DNA from: Porodaedalea pini
Taxonomy: Eukaryota; Basidiomycota; Agaricomycetes; Hymenochaetales; Hymenochaetaceae
Length of the DNA stretch: 16,352 nucleotides
Direction: 5' to 3'
Assembly (NCBI GenBank): GCA_002794775.1
Contig: NBAY01000167.1
Span: 12,501 to 28,852 of the forward strand
Below, piece after piece: positions 1 to 7,358 of this stretch; position 1 is the first letter of the stretch, and every line of letters starts with the position of its first letter. The notes beneath the pieces were generated by a model that worked only from the letters and a program-made list of their open reading frames with translations, did not search any database and was not told the DNA's origin. Made by a program: the position numbers and the translations under genes.

Positions 1-243
1 GACGTCTCACTCGAAGAGCTGAGGAAAGCCGGACTCTGCTACTACTGCAAGGAATCTGGACATCTACAGAGGAATTGCCCGATGCAGAAGAAGGTGATAA
101 GGGCTGTGTTGATGGGGATGGAACCCCGAGAGAGAAAAGTCTGGGCAGACGAGACCGCGACGCTCAAGGAGTCAGACTTTGCGGAGGAAGAAGAGGAGGC
201 GCTCTTTGAGCGGGAGTTGGATTTTGCGGAACCCCAGCAGTGA
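1..243 (+). CDS. gag: Gag polyprotein C-terminus with CCHC zinc knuckle (partial, element 1)
   Basis: This is the C-terminal 80 codons of the structural Gag protein, read from base 1 and ending at TGA 241-243; the start lies outside the window. A retroviral-type zinc knuckle C-x2-C-x4-H-x4-C (CYYCKESGHLQRNC) lies at about 37-78 and would bind the element RNA during packaging. It is followed by a strongly acidic tail with runs of Glu, a feature shared with the Gag of element 2 in this window. The last codons hold a -1 slippery heptamer (219-225), so a fraction of ribosomes should continue into pol. The family assignment rests on the knuckle plus the position just before pol. Confidence 0.9.
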   Translation, partial: DVSLEELRKAGLCYYCKESGHLQRNCPMQKKVIRAVLMGMEPRERKVWADETATLKESDFAEEEEEALFERELDFAEPQQ

Positions 244-260
244 ACACGGCACTGACTGGG
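219..260 (+). promoter_or_regulatory. Predicted -1 ribosomal frameshift signal, gag to pol (element 1)
   Basis: The heptamer G GAT TTT at 219-225 is in register with the gag codons. It equals the shifty sequence GGAUUUU known from red clover necrotic mosaic virus. A 7-nt spacer follows. Bases 233-242 then pair with 250-260 to give ten base pairs with one bulged A (255) and a 7-nt loop (243-249). The gag stop TGA (241-243) is inside this hairpin. The pol frame is -1 relative to gag and is open from 210, so the overlap available for shifting is only 210-243. Confidence 0.75.
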
Positions 261-3200
261 ATAGGTTCAGTTTCGGTTTTTCAAACGGCCATTTTTGATA
301 ATTCTATGGACTCTGTAGATAATTTAGATAAAATACAAAAAAATGTAAAAAGCAATGTCACTCGCAAAAATATTCCTTCTGTCCCTGTACCAGTAGCTAG
401 TAGTATAGATATGCCTATATGTAACAACACGTCTGCCTCATCATCTCGTCCTACTCCTGTGTCAAAAAATCATGTAAAACCCTGTTCTGAATCTTTTAAT
501 TCTATTTCTTCCTTGGCCGGAACTGAACCGAAATCCGTGAAAAATGAAAACTCGTCGAAACAAGCTGAGAGGAAGTCCTGGAGAGATCGCCCTGTCCCCT
601 TTACGGCCCCATGGGTAGTACGGCGTCTCAAAGAGGATAAACTCGAAAGTGCTTTAACGACTCTCCGAGTGTGGATGAAACAGCAGAGGCATGCTGAAGC
701 GAATGAAGAGACGGTGCGTCAAATCATTGCGCTAGAAGAATCAGATGCCGTGGCAGCTGTTAGGGACCTGAGGGGTCCGAAACGGTTCGTAAGAGGGTCT
801 CGGGGGCAACAGCTCATGGTACCGATTCTCCTTCAAACGACCGACACCGGTAACCAGTTCAAGGTAGACGCCCTACTGGACAGTGGCTGCACTGGCTCAT
901 GTATCAACCGATCCTTCGTCGAAAAGCATCAGATCCGGACAAAAAAGACACCCATCCCAATCCGAGTCTATAATGCTGACGGCACGCTCAACAAGGACGG
1001 CTCGATCACAGAGTTTGTGGAAATGCGCATGATGATTAAAGATCATTCGGAGCGCATCCACTTCGCGGTCACAGATCTAGGGAAAACAGATGTGTTCATC
1101 GGACATGAATGGTTAAAGCTGCACAATCCCAACATCGACTGGCAAAAATCAACGATCGAATTTGATCGATGCCCCGATGTATGCGGCTATATCCGTAGTC
1201 TAGAGGACATTGATGCAGACCCCGACGAAAACCTTGATTTGGTGGAACTTGAAGACGGCAATCAGCTCTTCCTCTTCGATTGGGACAGGTACATTAAGTC
1301 CGATCCGAGAAAAGCGCTGAAGGTCAGACAACAGGTGCTCGAGGAAGTCCCGAACTATGTCAAAGAGTTCGCGGACGTCTTCAGTGAACAGGAATTCGAC
1401 CAGTTACCAGAGAGACGCCCTTGGGATCATGCTATTGAACTCAAGCCGGGATCAAAGCTCTCTGACTGTAAAATCTACCCGCTCAGCCCATCCGAACAGG
1501 TGGCACTGGACGAATTCCTCACCGAAAACTTGAGAACTGGCCGTATTCGTAACTCTCAATCTGAGATGGCATCCCCCTTCTTCTTCATAAAAAAGAAGGA
1601 TGGCAAGCTTCGCCCCGTACAGGACTATCGCCGGCTCAACGAGATGACGGTTAAGAACAAATACCCGTTACCTCTAATCCAAGAGCTCATTGACAAAACG
1701 AAACAGGCGAAATTCTTCACGAAGCTTGACATACGTTGGGGTTACAATAACATTCGGATTCGAGAGGGCGACGAGCATAAAGCCGCCTTCAGGACAAACC
1801 GCGGTCTATTCGAACCAACGGTCATGTTTTTCGGTCTCACAAACTCACCGGCAACCTTCCAAGGATTCATGAACGAGATCTTCCGAGAACTCGTCAATGA
1901 TGGACACGTCATAGTCTACATGGACGACATCTTGATCTTCGCACGAACTCGCGAACATCATGACAAACTCGTCCGACAAGTCCTGGAAGTGTTGCGAGCA
2001 AACAAGTTGTTCTTAAAGCCAGAAAAGTGCAGCTTCGCTCAAGAGACCGTGAACTATCTTGGGCATATCCTCGGCAACGGACAGATTCGCATGGATCCAG
2101 CCAAAGTGGCGGGTGTAAAAGATTGGCCAGTGCCTAAGAACAAGAAAGAACTACAGTCTTTCCTTGGGTTCTGCAACTATTACCGCCGCTTCATCCTAGC
2201 ATTCAGTCACTATGCGAAGCCCTTGACAGCATTGACTGGAGATGTAGAGTGGAAGTGGGAGGTGGAGCAACAGGAGGCCTTTGAACGTCTGAAACAGAAG
2301 CTCTGTGAAGAACCTGTACTCACAGTGCCTACTGATGACGGTCAATTTCGGGTGGAGGCTGATTCGTCGCATTTCGCTAACAGCGCCATTCTGTCCCAAT
2401 TCGTTGACGGAAAGTGGCATCCAATCGCATACCGATCGCAAGCGCTTAGCCAAGCAGAGCGCAATTACGAAATCTATGACAAAGAGATGTTCGCGATCAT
2501 GTGCGCACTGGATGACTGGCGACAATATCTTCTAGGGGCAACGCAAACCTTCGAAATCTGGTCGGATCACCTCAACCTCCAGTATTTCCGAAAACCCCAG
2601 AAGATTAACCACCGACAAGCGAGATGGCTACAGGAGTTAGCGGACTACGACTTCAAACTGTTCCATAAACCAGGTGCCCTGATGACTAAGGCTGACCTCC
2701 TCTCGAGACGAGCGGATCATGAGAGGGGGGAGAACGACAATATCGACATTGTTTTGCTCAAGCCGGACTTATTTGTAAACGAAACACTGCTAGAAGCGCT
2801 GGATGCAGACTTCGTTAAACGAATTAAAAGGGTACGAAACAACAGGGACAGAGCAGTTGTGAAGGCGTTAGAGTGGAAGGAACGAGAGTGGGAGGAAGAA
2901 GAAGGGTTGTTGATGTGGAAGGGCAGGATCTACGTGCCGAAAGACCATAAACTCCGAGAAGACATCATTCGAAACCATCACGACAGCACGCTCGCAGGAC
3001 ACCCAGGACGCTACAAGACCCATGAGTTGATCACACGCAACTACTGGTGGCCAGGAATCCAACGAGATGTTCGAATGTATGTCGAGGGATGTGATGCGTG
3101 CCAACGTACGAAGGCACACAGAGCGAAACTGCACAATCCTCTGAACCCAAACGAGATCCTGAAAGGTCCTTGGGAAATCGTCACAGCAGACCTGATCGGC

Positions 3201-4379
3201 GAACTACCCGAGTCCAATGGGCATAACGCAATCTGTGTCTTCGTTGACAGGTTCAGTAAACAGGTGCATGCGATCCCTACCTCAGTGAGCATAACGTCGG
3301 AAGGAATGGCGAGGCTCTACCGGGATCATGTCTTCAGGCTACACAGCATACCGCGCAAGTTTATTCATGACAGAGGATCACAGTTCGAGTCCAAATTCAT
3401 GAACGAACTATACCGGTTACTGGGCATCGAGGGAAACCCGTCAACGGCATATCACCCACAGACAGATGGTCAGACAGAACGGATAAACCAAGAGATTGAA
3501 CAGTACCTTCGTCTCTTTGTTAACCACCATCAGTCGGACTGGGCGGAATGGCTTGCACTAGCGGAATTCGCGTACAATGACAAAGAACAAACGTCGACAG
3601 GAGCGTCACCCTTTTTCGTCAACCATGGGAGACACCCATATAAGGGCACGAATCCTAGACGCGAATCGACCAATGAGTCCGCTAAGCAGTTTGCCGACCG
3701 GATGGCCAAGATCAGGGAGGAAACCGAATCGGCATTAAAGCATGCGGCCGAAACCATGAAGCGCTTCTATGACAGGACGAAGGGAGAATCCATCGAGTAT
3801 AAACCTGGGGAAAAGGTCATGCTCGAAGGAACTCACTTAAAGACAGATCGTCCTATGAAGAAGCTGGGAGATAAACGTTATGGGCCTTTCATTGTCGAAA
3901 AGAAAATCGGCACGTCAGCATATAGACTTAAACTTCCACGTACATGGAAAAAAGTCTATCCGGTTTTCAATGAAGTGCTCCTCTCCCCATACCACGAGCC
4001 ACAGTATACGTCACAAAAGCAGGATCTTCCACCCCCGCCTGAAATCATTGACGATGTGCCGGAATATGAGGTCGAAAAGGTTGTCGACTCCAAACTTGTG
4101 CGAGGGAAGCTCAAATACCTCGTACATTGGAAAGGGTATCCGAACGAAGAATGCACCTGGGAGCCAATTGAGAATTTGACGAACTCTCAAGAGGCCATTG
4201 ACGAATTTCATAAATCAACTCCCAGTGCTCCTCGCGCCCTCAACACCCTAGAGATGTCGCAGCTGAAGTTCCGACCCGTGTTTGAAATGACGGAGCCTGA
4301 GAGACAGAAAGGAGTGGCACAGTGGTGGGCCGGTAAGTTCCAGGGTAGGGAACAAGGGCGATCGGGACGCTCGCCTTGA
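225..4379 (+). CDS. pol: Pol polyprotein: protease, RT, RNase H, integrase, chromodomain (element 1)
   Basis: This polyprotein copies the element RNA into DNA and integrates it. It lies -1 to gag and is probably made as Gag-Pol; 225 is the first codon after the slip. Alternatives are reinitiation at GTG 240 or ATG 306. Residues counted from 240 are as follows. The protease DSG is at about 214. RT has IKKKDGKLRP near 450, the catalytic Asp of KLDIRW at about 497, and YMDD at 560-563. RNase H has Asp708, Glu749 and Asp776. An HHCC zinc domain precedes the integrase core Asp984, Asp1044 and Glu1080, with the classic 35-residue D-E spacing. Next come a GPF motif (RYGPF) and a C-terminal chromodomain at about 1276-1325 with WKGY and TWEP, which would target chromatin. 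No break is seen. About 190 residues, the first part AT-rich, precede the protease, far more than in element 2. Confidence 0.95.
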   Translation, partial: CGTPAVNTALTGIGSVSVFQTAIFDNSMDSVDNLDKIQKNVKSNVTRKNIPSVPVPVASSIDMPICNNTSASSSRPTPVSKNHVKPCSESFNSISSLAGTEPKSVKNENSSKQAERKSWRDRPVPFTAPWVVRRLKEDKLESALTTLRVWMKQQRHAEANEETVRQIIALEESDAVAAVRDLRGPKRFVRGSRGQQLMVPILLQTTDTGNQFKVDALLDSGCTGSCINRSFVEKHQIRTKKTPIPIRVYNADGTLNKDGSITEFVEMRMMIKDHSERIHFAVTDLGKTDVFIGHEWLKLHNPNIDWQKSTIEFDRCPDVCGYIRSLEDIDADPDENLDLVELEDGNQLFLFDWDRYIKSDPRKALKVRQQVLEEVPNYVKEFADVFSEQEFDQLPERRPWDHAIELKPGSKLSDCKIYPLSPSEQVALDEFLTENLRTGRIRNSQSEMASPFFFIKKKDGKLRPVQDYRRLNEMTVKNKYPLPLIQELIDKTKQAKFFTKLDIRWGYNNIRIREGDEHKAAFRTNRGLFEPTVMFFGLTNSPATFQGFMNEIFRELVNDGHVIVYMDDILIFARTREHHDKLVRQVLEVLRANKLFLKPEKCSFAQETVNYLGHILGNGQIRMDPAKVAGVKDWPVPKNKKELQSFLGFCNYYRRFILAFSHYAKPLTALTGDVEWKWEVEQQEAFERLKQKLCEEPVLTVPTDDGQFRVEADSSHFANSAILSQFVDGKWHPIAYRSQALSQAERNYEIYDKEMFAIMCALDDWRQYLLGATQTFEIWSDHLNLQYFRKPQKINHRQARWLQELADYDFKLFHKPGALMTKADLLSRRADHERGENDNIDIVLLKPDLFVNETLLEALDADFVKRIKRVRNNRDRAVVKALEWKEREWEEEEGLLMWKGRIYVPKDHKLREDIIRNHHDSTLAGHPGRYKTHELITRNYWWPGIQRDVRMYVEGCDACQRTKAHRAKLHNPLNPNEILKGPWEIVTADLIGELPESNGHNAICVFVDRFSKQVHAIPTSVSITSEGMARLYRDHVFRLHSIPRKFIHDRGSQFESKFMNELYRLLGIEGNPSTAYHPQTDGQTERINQEIEQYLRLFVNHHQSDWAEWLALAEFAYNDKEQTSTGASPFFVNHGRHPYKGTNPRRESTNESAKQFADRMAKIREETESALKHAAETMKRFYDRTKGESIEYKPGEKVMLEGTHLKTDRPMKKLGDKRYGPFIVEKKIGTSAYRLKLPRTWKKVYPVFNEVLLSPYHEPQYTSQKQDLPPPPEIIDDVPEYEVEKVVDSKLVRGKLKYLVHWKGYPNEECTWEPIENLTNSQEAIDEFHKSTPSAPRALNTLEMSQLKFRPVFEMTEPERQKGVAQWWAGKFQGREQGRSGRSP

Positions 4380-4387
4380 AGGGGAGG
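4377..4387 (+). other. Polypurine tract of element 1
   Basis: The purine run GAAGGGGAGGG immediately precedes the 3' LTR and overlaps the pol stop codon. In LTR elements this RNA segment resists RNase H and primes plus-strand DNA synthesis. Four bases (TCA and A) separate it from the LTR start TGTCA. Confidence 0.75.
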
Positions 4388-4411
4388 GTCATGTCATGGA
4401 CGCTTTTTAAA

Positions 4412-4449
4412 TTATCTTATCTTATCATTTTCTCTTATCTTATCTTATC
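4412..4449 (+). promoter_or_regulatory. TTATC (GATAA) cluster in U3 of element 1
   Basis: Six TTATC pentamers occur as two triplets at exact 5-bp spacing (4412-4426 and 4435-4449), followed by two ATATC variants to 4459. The complement GATAA, often AGATAAGA here, fits the HGATAR site of fungal GATA factors. It could also be a simple pyrimidine-rich microsatellite. Confidence 0.4.
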
Positions 4450-4636
4450 ATATCATATCCATCCATCACTAATCACGCTTATTCCTGCTTACTCATTATT
4501 CATTACGCTCCTTCTCGCACTATCCTTACTCGCTGACCGATCCTATGATTTCATTATTCTATGAAGTTCCACGACGTTCTATCATCTATCCTTATGTAGT
4601 AGTTAATTCCCTGGTCCGTGTGCAGCCGCTGAAGGG

Positions 4637-4644
4637 TATATAAG
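4637..4644 (+). promoter_or_regulatory. TATA box in LTR of element 1
   Basis: TATATAAG stands 202 bp before the LTR end, a position expected for the U3 promoter of an LTR of this size. It would direct transcription starting about 30 bp downstream. Confidence 0.6.
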
Positions 4645-4838
4645 TAGGTAGTCCTCCTGTACTTATCCCCTAGTTTCGACCTGGTCAATTCTACCTGGCT
4701 ACGTCCAGAAGCTATTCCTTATCTCCGCGCTGTGTCAGTTCCCCCTGGCTCACTGCTCTCTCTCTTGTCTCCCTCCTCCTCTGACTGAGTTCCGCACGAC
4801 CCGGCTACCATTTGCGTACCCGTAGTCCGTCGCTGACA

Positions 4839-5171
4839 GTTAGACTCCTTGGTCCGTGTTTCAAGACGGGTCGCTTAAAGCCATTATGCCAACATCCTAA
4901 GCGCGGTACATGGGGCGAACCCCTGGCCATAAAGGCACGCTGCGGTCCTCAATCCCAGCCGACGTATACAGAAGAGGGCTATAACACGTCGCCGAAACAA
5001 CGCTACATTCCCTCAACCTTTCTCCGCCGATCGAAATTGACGTTGACCCGTCCAACAGAAAGTACACCAAGCCGAAGCAAGGCTGAGTTCTGAAAGACGC
5101 GACTGACTTCAAGCGTTTCCCTTTCAACAATTTCACGTACTGTTTAACTCTCTTTCCAAAGTGCTTTTCAT

Positions 5172-5205
<34 letters not shown>

Positions 5206-5475
5206 TCGCCAATATTTAGCTTTAGATGGAATTTACCACCCATTTTGAGCTGCATTCCCAAACAACTCGACTCTTCGAGAGTGTATCACAAAGCATCGGC
5301 GGTCCGTGTCATGGACGGGATTCTCACCCTCTATGACGCTCCGTTCCAGGAGACTTGTACACGGTCCGACGCGGAAAACACTTCTCCAGATTACAACTCG
5401 GACGGCCATAAGACCGCCAGATTTTAAATTTGAGCTTTTCCCGCTTCACTCGCAGTTACTAGGGGAATCCTTGTT

Positions 5476-5508
<33 letters not shown>

Positions 5509-5543
5509 GTTCAGCGGGTAGTCCTACCTGATTTGAGGTCAAA
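4839..5543 (-). rRNA. 28S (large subunit) rRNA, 5' part, interrupted by element 1
   Basis: This is antisense large-subunit rRNA. It covers the 5' end (GACCTCAAATCAGG in sense, near 5525-5540) through the D1/D2 region to about nucleotide 705. Conserved primer landmarks are present: the LR3 site CCGTGTTTCAAGACGGG at 4854-4870 and the ITS4 site at 5485-5504. The sequence reads like normal agaricomycete 28S with no obvious decay. At 4839, after sense GGAGTCTAAC, it is cut by the LTR of element 1, and the expected rRNA continuation is absent. This gene copy therefore cannot yield an intact 28S rRNA unless the rest lies beyond the element. Confidence 0.95.
5485..5504 (+). other. Universal ITS4 landmark in 28S
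   Basis: The exact 20-base conserved 28S stretch used as the ITS4 priming site is present (it starts TCCTCCGC). It anchors orientation and the 28S start. Confidence 0.9.
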
Positions 5544-5744
5544 CAGTCAAGAAGGCCGTTAAGAACCTTGTCCGAAGACCATTAGAAGCAGACCCATTAG
5601 GAAAGCGATTGGTGAATAAACTATCACACCGACACGCAGACCAAAGTCCAGCTAATCCATTTAAGAGGAGCCGACCAACTCAGGCCGGCATAAACCTCCA
5701 AATCCAAGCCCCGAGCCTTTACAAGCAAGGGGATTGATGTTAAC
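5544..5744 (-). other. ITS2 (internal transcribed spacer 2)
   Basis: This roughly 200-bp spacer is bounded by the 28S 5' end and the 5.8S 3' end. It is removed during pre-rRNA processing. Length and base composition are usual for agaricomycetes. It could identify the species by database comparison, which I cannot run. Confidence 0.88.
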
Positions 5745-5900
5745 ATGACACTCAAACAGGCATGCCCCTCGGAATACCAAGGGGCGCAAGGTGCGTTCAA
5801 AGATTCGATGATTCACTGAATTCTGCAATTCACATTACTTATCGCATTTCGCTGCGTTCTTCATCGATGCGAGAGCCAAGAGATCCGTTGTTGAAAGTTG
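5745..5900 (-). rRNA. 5.8S rRNA, complete
   Basis: This complete antisense 5.8S gene of about 156 nt starts in sense as AACTTTCAACAACGG and ends in GAGTGTCAT. The conserved ITS2-primer stretch GCTGCGTTCTTCATCGATGC lies at 5851-5870. All conserved blocks that I know are intact, with no indel seen. Confidence 0.95.
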
Positions 5901-6168
5901 TATTTCATTTCGCCCACAAGGAGCATTACATTCTACAAGACAATTAAAGTGTGTATATGAAGTCAAAGTGTTCATCGATCCCAGCCAACGCCGACCGTAT
6001 GCTTTCGCGTCGAAACACTACTAACAAAGTCAACCCCGACGGCTCCAACTAAGGAGGAAAGACTACTAACTTCGATAAGGTGCACAGGTGTGGAGTGGAT
6101 TAAGCACGAAGGCCGAGCACAGTGCGTGTTTCCACGCCAGCATCAAGCCCTCGATTTTAAAAACTCGA
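5901..6168 (-). other. ITS1 (internal transcribed spacer 1)
   Basis: This is a spacer of about 268 bp between the 5.8S 5' end and the 18S 3' end. Its sense strand begins with a T-rich stretch (near 6151-6168) following the 18S GGATCATTA end. Nothing unusual is seen. Confidence 0.88.
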
Positions 6169-6226
<58 letters not shown>

Positions 6227-6310
6227 AATGACCAAGTTTGACCAACTTTTCAACGACAAGGTGCCGTTGCCGGCTCCCCGAAGTCGATCCGAAGGCCTCA
6301 CTAAGCCATT

Positions 6311-6356
<46 letters not shown>

Positions 6357-6768
6357 ATCAACGCGAGCTGATGACTCACGCTTACTAGGAATTCCTCGTT
6401 GAAGAGCAATAATTGCAATGCTCTATCCCCAGCACGACAGAGTTTCACAAGATTACCCAGGACCTTCCGGTCAAGGAAAAAGAACTCGCTGGCTCTGTCA
6501 GTGTAGCGCGCGTGCGGCCCAGAACATCTAAGGGCATCACAGACCTGTTATTGCCTCAAACTTCCGTCAGCTAGACGCTGACAGTCCCTCTAAGAAGCCG
6601 GCGACCAGCAAAAGCCGGCCTGGCTATTTAGCAGGTTAAGGTCTCGTTCGTTATCGGAATTAACCAGACAAATCACTCCACCAACTAAGAACGGCCATGC
6701 ACCACCACCCATAAAATCAAGAAAGAGCTATCAATCTGTCAATCCTAGTTATGTCTGGACCTGGGTGA
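6169..6768 (-). rRNA. 18S (small subunit) rRNA, 3' part only (about 600 nt), truncated
   Basis: This is the antisense 3' third of the small-subunit rRNA. The NS8-type landmark TCCGCAGGTTCACCTACGGA is at 6179-6198 and the NS6-type landmark starts near 6534. The sequence matches expected basidiomycete 18S from GGATCATTA back to the conserved AGGTCCAGACATA block. Homology then ends near 6764-6768 where GAAACTCACCAGG would be expected, and unrelated sequence follows. About 1.2 kb of the 5' part of the gene is missing, so this is a broken repeat unit or a join to other DNA. Confidence 0.93.
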
Positions 6769-6921
6769 ACAGGGTGAGGGAAGTTGAACCTATTGACATT
6801 TTGGTGGTCAGCATTGAGAAGGGAGAGATGGTGGCTGTTTCATTGTGATATCTGTTTGAGTCAAAAAGACAACCAGGATGCTCTCAGGGAGCCAGATGTC
6901 GGACAGGCTTTTCATGGCTTG
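6769..6921. other. Unassigned spacer between 18S fragment and element 2
   Basis: These 153 bp match neither rDNA nor the repeat family found right of element 2. A short open stretch on + runs from about 6766 to a TGA near 6847 and looks protein-like, but it is too short to support a gene. This is the left flank of the element 2 LTR and differs in kind from its right flank. Confidence 0.5.
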
Positions 6922-7106
6922 TGTTAGGACTTGAACTATTCCTTTACTTTTATTTTCCCTTTTATCATTTCTTTTCTTTTAATCACTCCTTTTCACTATA
7001 TTTAATCGTCTTTTCAACCATTTCCCACACTCCCTTCACATGACCTTCATTCGTTCCATTCCACTCGTTTATGTAATGTTAGGTAATATAGTCCCACAGT
7101 CGTCAC

Positions 7107-7114
7107 TATAAGAG
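7107..7114 (+). promoter_or_regulatory. TATA box in 5' LTR of element 2
   Basis: TATAAGAG lies 33 bp upstream of G7140, which is the first base of the 11-nt stretch complementary to the primer site. That spacing fits a TATA-directed start at 7140. Confidence 0.6.
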
Positions 7115-7139
7115 GTCTCAGGAATCGCATGAACTCCTT

Positions 7140-7150
7140 GTTCTGCTTTT
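7140..7150 (+). other. Predicted mRNA 5' end / self-primer of element 2
   Basis: GTTCTGCTTTT is predicted to be the first 11 nt of the transcript. It is perfectly complementary to 7348-7358 just after the 5' LTR. In the Tf1 family the first 11 nt of the mRNA anneal to the primer site and, after cleavage, prime minus-strand synthesis. The same 11-mer is in the 3' LTR at 12955-12965. Confidence 0.72.
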
Positions 7151-7347
7151 CCTCTTACCTCCGTGACGACCTAGGTGAGACTCGTCCCCCCTGTATTAGT
7201 TTAGACTTGTATTAATCCTCTTACCTCCGCGACGACCTAGCCTGAGTAAAGCGTGTCCCGAGTCCCCGCTCGAGTATAGCACGTCCCAGACGACAGTCAG
7301 CCGAGGCCTGCCCAGTCCGAGTCGTCTCCCGGACTCCCGCCTAACAT

Positions 7348-7358
7348 AAAAGCAGAAC
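7348..7358 (+). other. Self-primed primer-binding site of element 2
   Basis: AAAAGCAGAAC begins one base after the LTR end CTAACA and pairs with all 11 bases at 7140-7150. No TGG-type tRNA 3'-end complement is seen here, so a tRNA primer is unlikely. Confidence 0.72.

Larger units (their letters stand above)
1..4838 (+). mobile_element. Ty3/gypsy chromodomain LTR retrotransposon, element 1 (5' end outside window)
   Basis: This element enters the window inside gag and runs through a zinc knuckle, protease, reverse transcriptase, RNase H, integrase, GPF motif and chromodomain to a polypurine tract and a 447-bp 3' LTR. The domain order PR-RT-RH-IN-CHD is that of Ty3/gypsy chromoviruses. The LTR ends in TGACA at 4838, and the next base begins 28S rRNA sequence in antisense, so the element interrupts a 28S gene. 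Its reading frames are open and the catalytic residues of RT, RNase H and integrase are present, so it could be recent and perhaps autonomous. The 5' LTR, primer site and most of gag are off the window, so LTR age and the target-site duplication cannot be judged; GTTAG at 4839-4843 is the expected right-hand copy of a 5-bp duplication. Confidence 0.95.
4392..4838 (+). repeat. 3' LTR of element 1 (447 bp)
   Basis: The LTR begins TGTCA just after the polypurine tract and ends TGACA, a perfect 5-bp terminal inverted repeat with TG...CA ends. U3 carries two clusters of three TTATC pentamers (4412-4449), and a TATA box TATATAAG lies at 4637-4644. Transcription would then start near 4665-4672, leaving about 170 bp of R-U5. 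The right boundary is independently fixed because antisense 28S sequence starts at 4839. Its partner LTR is outside the window. Confidence 0.88.
6922..7346 (+). repeat. 5' LTR of element 2 (425 bp)
   Basis: The boundaries are TGTTAG...CTAACA, a perfect 6-bp terminal inverted repeat. Compared with the 3' LTR I count about 25 substitutions and one 1-nt indel in the first 199 bp, but only five substitutions in 7121-7346, all at CpG sites. The TATA-like box is TATAAGAG at 7107-7114, weaker than TATATAAG in the 3' LTR. The predicted transcript start is near 7140. Two copies of a 24-bp repeat lie in R-U5 (7151-7174 and 7217-7240). Confidence 0.95.

Noticed and set aside
4376..4564. 62-codon plus-strand frame after pol
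   Set aside because: It lies wholly in the polypurine tract and LTR U3, with low-complexity Ser/Leu/Ile content from the TTATC repeats.
4812..5521. Several plus- and minus-strand open frames across the LTR-28S region
   Set aside because: They lie over rRNA sequence and cross the LTR junction; they are chance frames.
6169..6768. Apparent CpG-to-TpG decay of the 18S fragment (e.g. positions 6378, 6439, 6496)
   Set aside because: These bases differ from yeast 18S, but as far as I can recall they are the normal basidiomycete states, so they do not show pseudogene decay.
6896..6906. 11-mer ATGTCGGACAG shared (inverted) with 13469-13479
   Set aside because: Matches of this length are expected by chance many times in a 16-kb window.
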